DNA from: Streptomyces sp. NBC_01232
Lineage (GTDB): Bacteria > Actinomycetota > Actinomycetes > Streptomycetales > Streptomycetaceae
DNA: 64,000 nucleotides
Assembly: GCF_035989885.1 (NCBI RefSeq)
Contig: NZ_CP108518.1
Coordinates: forward strand, 4,327,501-4,391,500
Direction: 5' to 3'
Positions within the stretch are counted from its first letter, which is position 1. Every line of letters starts with the position of its first letter. A program made the translations under genes and the position numbers. Below are positions 10,510 through 17,286 of this stretch, piece by piece. A model generated the notes under the pieces. That model ran no database searches. It was not told the origin of the DNA and saw only the letters and a program-made list of their open reading frames with translations.

Positions 10510-10643
10510 ATGCTGGCGGACGCCCCTGACGCCCCCCTGACCTGAAGCTGACCGGTGCCTGAGCCCCTGCTGACCCGCCGCTGACCGGGCACTGACCCGC
10601 CGCTGACGATCCGCTGACCGCGTCCTGAAGGGCGGCTGAGGCC
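10510..10643 (-). promoter_or_regulatory. Eleven-unit, 11-bp-phased SARP-like operator array before the ACP gene
   Basis: CTGA begins at 10526, 10537, 10548, 10559, 10570, 10581, 10592, 10603, 10614, 10625 and 10636, that is eleven consecutive 11-mers (10523-10643) with consensus CCGCTGACCGG, read TCAGCGG in the direction of transcription. The array fills nearly the whole gap between the LysR stop and the ACP. The last heptamer ends at 10523, 7 bp before CAGCAT (10515-10510), a -10-like hexamer. Known SARP promoters have two to a few heptamers, so this length is exceptional. Confidence 0.8.
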
Positions 10644-10652
10644 GGGCGGGGC

Positions 10653-11666
10653 TCAGGCTGCGACGGGCGAGGGGAGGTGGCGACGCAGCTCCGGGAACTC
10701 GGCGGGGTGGCGCCGCATCCAGGTCCAGTAGGCGGGCCGCGAGCGGGCGTACGCGCAGTAGTACGCGCGCAGGGCGTCGACCAGCGCGTGCAGGGTCTCG
10801 TGGGAGACGGCGCTGCCCCGCCACCTGAGCACCAGCTCGACCCGTGCGGTTCCGGTCACCGGTACGAGGGCCACACCGGGCAGCGCCCCGGACGGCGTGG
10901 TCAGCGCGGCCACGCCCTGGTCGCGCACCCAGTGCATGGCCTCCTGGTGGCTGTCGACGTGGTGCAGCACGCGGTCGGGGCCGCGGCCGCCGGCCTCGAG
11001 CACGCGCCGCTCGACGGTGTGGAACCAGTGGTCCGGGGAGGAGCGCACCCAGGCCAGCCCGCAGCGGTCGGCGAGCTCCACGAGCCCGGCCGGGTCCACC
11101 GGTCCGCCGGTGGTGAGGGGATGGCCGTGCGGGACGGCGAGCCAGACCGGTTCGCGGACGATCAGGCTCCGCGCGAGGGCGGGTTCGTCGTCGCCCCCGC
11201 CGTCGCCGAGGGCGCCGCCGAAGGCCGGCCCGGGCACCTGCGGCACCAGGGCCGCGGCGAGCGTGCCGCGTCGTACGGCGTCCAGGGCGGCCGCGGGGTT
11301 CAGCGTGCGGGTCTGCACGACGGCGTCCGGCAGCGCGGCCTGGAGCGCTTCGCGCAGGGTCGGCGGTGTCCATTCGGTGCTGCCCAGACGCAGCGGGCCG
11401 GCGGAGCCGGCCAGCGCCTCGGCCATCACCTCGTCCGCCCGCCGGACCAGGTCGGCCAGGCGCGGTACGAGCCGCGCGCCCAGCTCGGTCGGGGTGACCC
11501 CGGACCGGGAGCGCACGAAGAGGTCTCCGCCGACGGCTCTTTCGATACGGCGCAGTTGTGCGGTGAGGCTCGGTTGTGGAAGCCCCAGTTCCTGGGCTCC
11601 GGCGGAAATGCTGCCGGAGTTGCTGATCGTGACGACAATACGAGCGTGACGCAATTCGAGTTCCAT
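10653..11666 (-). CDS. LysR-family transcriptional regulator
   Basis: This 337-residue protein has an N-terminal winged helix-turn-helix (about 1-60; SISAGAQELGLPQPSLTAQLRRIERAVG) and a LysR substrate-binding domain (about 85-300). The C-terminal 40 residues carry LRAYYCAYARSRPAYWTWMRRHPAEFPELRRHLP, a Tyr/Trp-rich tail not typical of the family. It lies between the SARP gene and the PKS operon, transcribed with the latter's direction, and is probably a pathway-specific regulator. Its own upstream region carries five 11-bp-phased TCAGCGG-like heptamers in the opposite orientation to the other arrays. The inducer is unknown. Confidence 0.88.
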   Translation of the reverse strand: MELELRHARIVVTISNSGSISAGAQELGLPQPSLTAQLRRIERAVGGDLFVRSRSGVTPTELGARLVPRLADLVRRADEVMAEALAGSAGPLRLGSTEWTPPTLREALQAALPDAVVQTRTLNPAAALDAVRRGTLAAALVPQVPGPAFGGALGDGGGDDEPALARSLIVREPVWLAVPHGHPLTTGGPVDPAGLVELADRCGLAWVRSSPDHWFHTVERRVLEAGGRGPDRVLHHVDSHQEAMHWVRDQGVAALTTPSGALPGVALVPVTGTARVELVLRWRGSAVSHETLHALVDALRAYYCAYARSRPAYWTWMRRHPAEFPELRRHLPSPVAA

Positions 11667-11834
11667 GTCCTGCCCCTGTCGGCGGTTCCGGAAATGGCAA
11701 TTCCGTCCGCGTGGTCCGGGCCGGCCGGACGGTCCGTTCCGGATTTCCCGGAACGGGCCGTCCGGGCAGCGGGGGCTGCGCGGACGGAACCCGTTCTTTC
11801 ACGGTATAGGCGTTCCGCTTCGGGGCAAGGGAAT

Positions 11835-11889
11835 TCAGCGGAACGTCAGCGGGAGGACAGTGGCGCATCAGCGGGACGACAGCGGGAAC
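11835..11889 (+). promoter_or_regulatory. Five-unit 11-bp-phased TCAGCGG array upstream of the LysR gene
   Basis: Heptamers start at 11835, 11846, 11857, 11868 and 11879 (TCAGCGG, TCAGCGG, ACAGTGG, TCAGCGG, ACAGCGG), exactly 11 bp apart. They match the consensus of the other arrays but read on the plus strand. No -10-like hexamer follows on the plus strand at the spacing seen elsewhere. Leftward, a candidate LysR promoter has TATACC at 11808-11803 with TTGCCC at 11828-11823, just downstream of the array. Binding by the same SARP is inferred from the repeat alone. Confidence 0.6.
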
Positions 11890-11906
11890 GCGCCCCGCCG
11901 CCGGGG

Positions 11907-12701
11907 TCAGTTCCGCCCGGCGTAGACGAGGGCCTGGCGGGGCTCCCCGAGCACGTCGTCCTGTTCGAGGATCGCCTGGTACGCCCGGTTCAGGGCGCGG
12001 CCGGGCTCCAGCCCGAGGTCGCCTGCGAGCCGGCGGCGCGCGCCGTGGAAGACCTCCAGCGCCTCGGCCTGCCTGCCCTCCCGGTACAGGGCCAGCATCA
12101 GCAGTTCGCTCAGCCGCTCCCGCTCGGGGTGCTCCTGGGCGAGCTGGCGCAGCTCCGGCACCGAGATGCGGTGGGCGGCGACGGTGAGCATGGCCGTGAT
12201 GAGGTCCTCGTAGGCGGTGATCCGGCGTTCTTCCAGGTGGGAGGCGGCGAGCCGGATGCGTACCCCGTCCACCGAATCCATCAGGGCCGGCCCGCGCCAC
12301 AGTGCGAGCGCCCGTTCCAGCTCGAGGATGGCGTGCGCCGGGTCGTCGTGGACCAGGGCGGCGCCGGTCTCGGCCTGCCGCAGGAAGCGGTGGGCGTCGA
12401 CGCGTTCGGGAGCCAGGTCGAGCAGGTAGCCGCTGCCGACGGTGCGGATCAGCTCCGTCCCCTTGATCCCGGTCAGGGCTTCCAGGTACTTGCGCAGCCG
12501 GAGCACGTTGGCCTGGAGGGCGTTGCGTGCGTTCGTCATCCGCTGATGGCCCCAGAGCTCGTCCTCGATCTGGTCGGACGAGACCGTGGTGCGCGGTGAG
12601 AGGGCGAGGAACGTCAGGAGCGAGGTGACCCGCTTCGAGGCCATGGCATAGGTGCGGTCTCCCCAGGAAAGGGAGACGGAACCGAGTATGTTGATTTCCA
12701 T
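11907..12701 (-). CDS. SARP-family (AfsR/RedD-type) pathway activator
   Basis: This 264-residue protein has an OmpR-like winged-helix DNA-binding domain (about 1-95; NILGSVSLSWGD...NALQANVLRLRKYLEALTG) followed by a bacterial transcriptional activation domain of TPR type (about 100-260; HRFLRQAETGAAL...EPGRALNRAYQAIL). Stand-alone SARPs of this size activate antibiotic clusters by binding 11-bp-spaced heptamers and recruiting RNA polymerase. Exactly such repeats are found before the NRPS, ACP, MbtH and this gene itself, so it is the best candidate for the master activator and may be autoregulated. ATG 12701 is preferred over upstream starts because MEINILG begins the domain. Confidence 0.93.
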   Translation of the reverse strand: MEINILGSVSLSWGDRTYAMASKRVTSLLTFLALSPRTTVSSDQIEDELWGHQRMTNARNALQANVLRLRKYLEALTGIKGTELIRTVGSGYLLDLAPERVDAHRFLRQAETGAALVHDDPAHAILELERALALWRGPALMDSVDGVRIRLAASHLEERRITAYEDLITAMLTVAAHRISVPELRQLAQEHPERERLSELLMLALYREGRQAEALEVFHGARRRLAGDLGLEPGRALNRAYQAILEQDDVLGEPRQALVYAGRN

Positions 12702-13004
12702 TTCTGTAAACCCCCGTTGTTGTCGGCAGGCCCTCATGCTGTACCGGGGGGGCCGGGCGGGGGAAATACCATCCGGGCAGCCAAAAAGCGGCCACGTGGT
12801 ATGGCCGGTCCGGTGCTCTTGTCGCGGTGGTGTCCTGTCGGCATACTGCCCGCCTCGCCTGACATTGCGCTGACGGTTCGAAGGCTGTCCGGAATTCGCC
12901 CCCCGCCAGCGACATTAGCCGAGTACTTAAAGGTCTGTGCCGGCCCGCTCCCCGTTCCTAGGCTCCGATCATCCGCGATCGGCAATCGAATGGGAGTCAA
13001 CGGC
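12702..13004. promoter_or_regulatory. Divergent promoter region between SARP and halogenase genes
   Basis: This 303-bp gap lies between two outward-reading genes. Leftward, CTGA at 12859 and 12870 (11 bp apart) ends 7 bp before CAGTAT (12848-12843), the same geometry as the NRPS, ACP and MbtH promoters; it predicts autoactivation of the SARP with an untranslated leader of about 135 nt. Two further CTG-containing heptamers lie at 12835 and 12846. Rightward, a weak -10 candidate TAGGCT (12959-12964) precedes the halogenase, with no clear heptamers at the expected spacing. No ORF is supported here. Confidence 0.55.
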
Positions 13005-14558
13005 ATGCTCAACAAGATCGTGATTGTGGGCGGCGGCACCGCCGGCTGGATGACGGCCTCGTACTTCAAGGCCGCGTTCGGGGACCGCATCGACATCACG
13101 CTGGTCGAGTCCGGTCACGTCGGCGCGGTCGGCGTGGGCGAGGCGACGTTCAGCGACATCCGCCACTTCTTCGAGTTCCTCGGACTCAAGGAGAAGGACT
13201 GGATGCCCGCCTGCAACGCCACGTACAAACTCGCCGTCAAGTTCGAGAACTGGCGGGAGGAGGGCCACTACTTCTACCACCCGTTCGAGCAGATGCGGTC
13301 GGTCAACGGCTTCCCGCTCACGGACTGGTGGCTGAACAACGGTCCGACGGACCGCTTCGACAAGGACTGCTTCGTCATGGCCTCGGTCATCGACGCCGGC
13401 CTCAGCCCGCGCCAGGAGGACGGCACGCTCATCGACTCGCCGTTCGTCGAGGGCGCGGACGAGATGGCCGGACTGACGATGGTCGAGCACCAGGGCAAGA
13501 CGCAGTTCCCCTACGCCTACCAGTTCGAGGCCGCACTGCTGGCCAAGTACCTCACGAAGTACTCGGTCGAGCGCGGGGTCAAGCACATCGTCGACCACGT
13601 CGAGGAGGTCAAGCTCGACGAGCGCGGCTGGATCTCCGGGGTCACCACCACCGACCACGGCGACATCACCGGCGACCTGTACATCGACTGCACCGGCTTC
13701 CGCGGCCTGCTCCTCAACAAGGCCCTGGAGACTCCGTTCATCTCCTACAAGGACACGCTGCCCAACGACAGTGCCGTCGCCCTCCAGGTCCCGATGGACA
13801 TGGAGCGCAGGGGCATCCTGCCGTGCACCACGGCCACCGCCCAGGACGCCGGCTGGATCTGGACGATCCCGCTGATGGGCCGCGTCGGCACGGGCTACGT
13901 CTACGCCAAGGACTACATCTCCCCGGAGGAGGCCGAGCGGACGCTGCGCGAGTTCGTCGGCCCGGCCGCCGCGGACGTTCCCGCCAACCACATCAACATG
14001 CGGATCGGCCGCAGCGAGAACTCCTGGGTCAAGAACTGCGTCGGCATCGGCCTGTCCAGCGGCTTCGTCGAGCCCCTGGAGTCCACCGGCATCTTCTTCA
14101 TCCACCACGCGATCGAGCAGCTCGCCAAGAACTTCCCCGGGGACGACTGGAACTCGGTCCAGCGCGAGCTCTACAACGACTCCATAGCCCATGTCATGGA
14201 CGGGGTGCGCGAGTTCCTCGTACTCCACTACGTCGCGGCCAAGCGCAACGACACCCAGTACTGGCGCGACGCGAAGACCCGCGCGATCCCCGAGTCGCTG
14301 GCCGCCCGCATCGAGAAGTGGAAGACGCAGCTCCCGGACTCCGAGACGGTCTTCCCCTACTACCACGGCCTGCCGCCGTACTCCTACATGTGCATCCTCC
14401 TGGGCATGGGCGGCATCGAGCTGAAGCCCTCCCCGGCCCTGGCCCTGTCCGACCCGGGCGCCGCCGAGCGCGAGTTCGAGGCGATCCGCGAGAAGACCCG
14501 CCAGCTCACCGAGGTCCTGCCCAAGGCCTACGACTACTTCGCCAGGATGCGCGCCTGA
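13005..14558 (+). CDS. FAD-dependent tryptophan halogenase, Trp-6-type by resemblance
   Basis: This 517-residue enzyme has the FAD motif GGGTAG (about 9-14), the GVGEATF segment, the catalytic Lys75 in NATYKLAVKF, and the WIWTIP signature (284-289) that excludes monooxygenase chemistry. FADH2 and O2 make a hypohalite that is captured by the lysine to chlorinate free tryptophan. From memory of SttH, Thal and Tar14, segments such as YHPFEQMRSV, GFPLTDWWL and EHQGKTQFPYAYQFEAALLA are characteristic of 6-halogenases, so 6-chloro-Trp is the likely product. Start ATG 13005 has GGGAG 8 nt upstream. The flavin reductase lies two genes downstream; the dioxygenase and formamidase at 24.7-26.3 kb would turn 6-Cl-Trp into 4-Cl-kynurenine. 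Confidence 0.95.
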   Translation: MLNKIVIVGGGTAGWMTASYFKAAFGDRIDITLVESGHVGAVGVGEATFSDIRHFFEFLGLKEKDWMPACNATYKLAVKFENWREEGHYFYHPFEQMRSVNGFPLTDWWLNNGPTDRFDKDCFVMASVIDAGLSPRQEDGTLIDSPFVEGADEMAGLTMVEHQGKTQFPYAYQFEAALLAKYLTKYSVERGVKHIVDHVEEVKLDERGWISGVTTTDHGDITGDLYIDCTGFRGLLLNKALETPFISYKDTLPNDSAVALQVPMDMERRGILPCTTATAQDAGWIWTIPLMGRVGTGYVYAKDYISPEEAERTLREFVGPAAADVPANHINMRIGRSENSWVKNCVGIGLSSGFVEPLESTGIFFIHHAIEQLAKNFPGDDWNSVQRELYNDSIAHVMDGVREFLVLHYVAAKRNDTQYWRDAKTRAIPESLAARIEKWKTQLPDSETVFPYYHGLPPYSYMCILLGMGGIELKPSPALALSDPGAAEREFEAIREKTRQLTEVLPKAYDYFARMRA

Positions 14559-14592
14559 AGGCCGTCCCGCGGCCGGAAAGGGCTCTGAAGCC

Positions 14593-15903
14593 ATGGAAGT
14601 TATCGACATCCTGACCCGCACCGCCCACGTCCTGGCCGTTCTCGCCGCGATCCTGCTGCTGGCCTGGGCGGGGCGGGCGGCAGCCCGTCTGCTGCGTCAG
14701 CCGGAGGTGATCGGCGAGATCACCACGGGCCTGCTGGCCGGTCCGGCCGCCCTCTACCTGATGGGCCCCGCGTCCTTCGACGCCGTGCTCCCCGTTCCGG
14801 TCCTGGACACCCTGAGGCTCATCTCCAAGGCGGCGCTCGCGCTGTTCCTGGTCGGCCTGGCCCACAAGCTGCAGACCGGCCCGGGGAAGCAGCCGCGCCG
14901 CACCACCGCCTGGGTCGCGGCGGGCTCGCTGGTCCCGCCGCTGGTCAGCGGCCTGCTCCTGGCGGCTCTGATCGTGGTGACCGACGACGCCGCAGCCCGC
15001 GGCGACGCCCCGTTCGCCGCCTTCGTGCTGATGATCGCCGTGAGCATGTCCATCACCGCGGTACCCGTGATGGCCCGCATCCTCACCGACCGGGGCATGA
15101 GCGAGTCCTCCGCGGGCCGGGTCGCGCTCGGCGCGGCCATCACGGTGGACGCCGTCGGCTGGCTCCTGTGCATGCTCGCCATCAGCCTCGGCGAGGGCAG
15201 CCTCGCCGGCTTCCTCCGCTCGACGCTGGCCCTGGCGGCCGGCGCCGCCTGCGCGCTGGCGATCCGCTTCGCGCTGCGCACCCCCCTCGCCCGGAAGGCG
15301 TACGGGAGGACCCCGCGCACGGTGGCCGTCGTCCTGGCGGTGGCCACCCTCGCGGTGGCGATCGCCATGGAGAAGATGGGCATGACCGCCATCGTCGGGG
15401 CCGCCCTGGTGGGCTTCGCGATCCCCCGCGACGAGCACGCCCCGTGGGCGCCCGCCGTCGACGGCATCGCCCGCTCCGGGCGTCTCCTGGTGCCCGCCTT
15501 CTTCGTGGTCACCGGCATCACGGTGCTGAACGGCAGCTTCTCGCAGGCGTCCTGGCTGCTGATCGCGGCCACGTTCCTGCTGGCCTGCGCGGGCAAGGGC
15601 GTCGGCGGATACCTCGGCGCCCGGCTCGGGGGCCGGCCGCCGGCCGACGCCCGGCGCGTGGCCGTCCTCATGAACACCCGCGGACTGACCGAACTGATCG
15701 TGCTCCAGGCCGGTTTCAGCGCCGGAATCCTCACGGGGCCCATGGTCCTGGCCCTGGTCGTGATGGCGTTGGCCACCACCGCCCTGACCGGGCCGCTCCT
15801 CGGCCTCCTCGACCACCGGGAGCGCCGCGTGCCCGGTCCGGCCGTGCAGGCCGGCTCCGCCGAACCCGAGCTCGCCCTGGCGATGGAAGGCAGCACCAGA
15901 TGA
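14593..15903 (+). CDS. CPA2-family cation/proton antiporter
   Basis: This is a 436-residue polytopic membrane protein with about 12 hydrophobic segments and the Na+/H+ exchanger-type fold: a QPEVIGEITTGLLAGP motif near residue 37, GLAHKLQ, and a C-terminal NTRGLTELIVLQAGFSAGIL typical of KefB/NapA-like antiporters. It has no RCK domain. It sits 35 bp downstream of the halogenase and overlaps the flavin reductase start by ATGA, so it belongs to the same transcript. Antiporters of this kind occur in glycopeptide and other nonribosomal peptide clusters, where a role in export or ion homeostasis under self-toxicity is assumed; that role is inference here. Confidence 0.9.
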   Translation: MEVIDILTRTAHVLAVLAAILLLAWAGRAAARLLRQPEVIGEITTGLLAGPAALYLMGPASFDAVLPVPVLDTLRLISKAALALFLVGLAHKLQTGPGKQPRRTTAWVAAGSLVPPLVSGLLLAALIVVTDDAAARGDAPFAAFVLMIAVSMSITAVPVMARILTDRGMSESSAGRVALGAAITVDAVGWLLCMLAISLGEGSLAGFLRSTLALAAGAACALAIRFALRTPLARKAYGRTPRTVAVVLAVATLAVAIAMEKMGMTAIVGAALVGFAIPRDEHAPWAPAVDGIARSGRLLVPAFFVVTGITVLNGSFSQASWLLIAATFLLACAGKGVGGYLGARLGGRPPADARRVAVLMNTRGLTELIVLQAGFSAGILTGPMVLALVVMALATTALTGPLLGLLDHRERRVPGPAVQAGSAEPELALAMEGSTR

Positions 15904-16418
15904 CCACTCAACCCACCACGGCGACCGCAGCCCAGGCGTCGGCCGACGCCTTCCGCTCGCTCATGAGCGAGTTCCCCACGGGAGTCTGCGCCGTCACCGC
16001 CCGCGACCTCGACGGCGAGCCGTGGGGCATGACCTGCTCCTCGGTCACCAGCGTCGCGCTCGCCCCGCCGACCCTGCTCGTCAACCTCAGGGTGGGCAGC
16101 CCCACCCTGAGATCCCTTCTCAACTCCGGTTCGTTCTCCGTCAACTTCCTGCACGCGGAGGCCCAGGAGACCGCCGAGCTGTTCGCCTCCGGCAATCCGG
16201 ACCGGTTCGCGCTGACCCCCTGGGAGCAGCCGCCCGGCCCGGGCGGCCCGCACCTGGTCCGCGACGCCCACACCGTCGCGGACTGCGAGGTCGTCCTCAC
16301 CCAGCGGATGGGCGACCACGTCACGGTCTACGGCGAAGTCCGCCGGATATCCCGGCAGCACAGCCTCCCGCCGCTCCTCTACGGGCAGCGGCAGTTCCGC
16401 TCCTGGTCGCAGACCTGA
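15900..16418 (+). CDS. Flavin reductase (partner of the tryptophan halogenase)
   Basis: This 172-residue protein is of the flavin reductase-like / HpaC split-barrel family. The N-terminal FRSLMSEFPTGVCAVTA, GMTCSSVTSVALAPPTLLVNL and GSFSVNFL segments form the flavin site, and VLTQRMGDHVTVYGEV is the conserved C-terminal strand pair. It supplies free FADH2 from NAD(P)H to the halogenase encoded at 13005-14558. The ATG at 15900 overlaps the antiporter stop (ATGA). Such reductases accompany halogenases in many clusters (for example Tar16 with Tar14). Length is normal for the family. Confidence 0.93.
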   Translation: MTTQPTTATAAQASADAFRSLMSEFPTGVCAVTARDLDGEPWGMTCSSVTSVALAPPTLLVNLRVGSPTLRSLLNSGSFSVNFLHAEAQETAELFASGNPDRFALTPWEQPPGPGGPHLVRDAHTVADCEVVLTQRMGDHVTVYGEVRRISRQHSLPPLLYGQRQFRSWSQT

Positions 16419-16485
16419 CCCGTCCCGACCTGACCCCTCCCCCAAGCCGGCCCGCCCGGGACGGCTTCCAGCAGAAGGAAAAGCC

Positions 16486-17286
16486 ATGACAGGGACACCG
16501 GACCCGCAGGGTCGGCACGTCGTCCGCCTGGAATCCGTACGGAAGACCTACGGCGGCTCGAAGAACGAGGTCACCGCTCTCGACAACGTGAGCATCGGCC
16601 TGGACCGGGGCACCTTCACCGCGGTGATGGGACCCTCCGGCTCCGGCAAGAGCACCTTCCTGCACTGCGCTGCGGGTCTGGACCGTCCCACCTCCGGCTC
16701 CGTGCTGCTGGACGGGGTGGACCTGTCGCGGCTGGGGGAACGGGAGCTCACGCAGTTCCGGCGCCGGCGGATCGGCTTCATCTTCCAGGCGTTCAACCTG
16801 CTCCCCGCGCTGTCCGTCCTGGACAACGTGACCCTGCCGCTGCGGCTGGCCGGCAAGCGGCCCCAGAAGGGCGCGGTCGCCGAGGTGCTGGAGCGGGTCG
16901 GGCTGGGCGGCCGGGAGAACCGCCGCCCGGGCGAGCTCTCCGGCGGCCAGCAGCAGCGCGTCGCCATCGCCCGGGCACTGATCACCAAGCCGGCGGTCAT
17001 CTTCGGCGACGAGCCGACCGGCGCCCTGGACACCTACACGGCACGCGAGGTGCTGACCCTGCTCCGCGAGGCGGTCGAGCAGGCCGGCCAGACCATCGTG
17101 ATGGTCACGCACGACCCGGTCGCCGCCTCCCACGCCGACCGGGTGCTGTTCCTCGCGGACGGCCGGATCGTGGATCACCTCGACCGGCCCACCGCCGACC
17201 AGGTCGCCGAGCGCATGACGCACCTGGGTGCCTGGGGCACCCGCCCGTCGGCCGTGGCCGCGGCGGCACAGGGGACCCTGCTGTGA
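16486..17286 (+). CDS. ABC transporter ATP-binding protein (MacB/LolD-like)
   Basis: This 266-residue ATPase has Walker [10 protein letters not shown] (about 45-53), Q-loop [12 protein letters not shown], signature [15 protein letters not shown], Walker [13 protein letters not shown] and H-loop VTHD. Wording such as FQAFNLLP and DEPTGALD places it with MacB/LolD/FtsE-type ATPases that work with FtsX-fold permeases rather than with drug exporters of DrrAB type. The permease gene starts within its stop codon (GTGA). It lies downstream of the flavin reductase in the same direction. Probable role: export of, or self-protection from, the peptide product. Confidence 0.93.
   Translation: MTGTPDPQGRHVVRLESVRKTYGGSKNEVTALDNVSIGLDRGTFTAVMGPSGSGKSTFLHCAAGLDRPTSGSVLLDGVDLSRLGERELTQFRRRRIGFIFQAFNLLPALSVLDNVTLPLRLAGKRPQKGAVAEVLERVGLGGRENRRPGELSGGQQQRVAIARALITKPAVIFGDEPTGALDTYTAREVLTLLREAVEQAGQTIVMVTHDPVAASHADRVLFLADGRIVDHLDRPTADQVAERMTHLGAWGTRPSAVAAAAQGTLL

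Noticed and set aside
10523..10643. A CRISPR-like or plain minisatellite repeat
   Set aside because: Units are only 11 bp with no spacers. The strict phase, promoter position and recurrence of the same heptamer at other cluster promoters favour a regulatory array.
12969..14621. A 550-codon minus-strand frame opposite the halogenase
   Set aside because: The plus strand encodes an intact FAD halogenase; the antisense frame has only composition-driven sequence.
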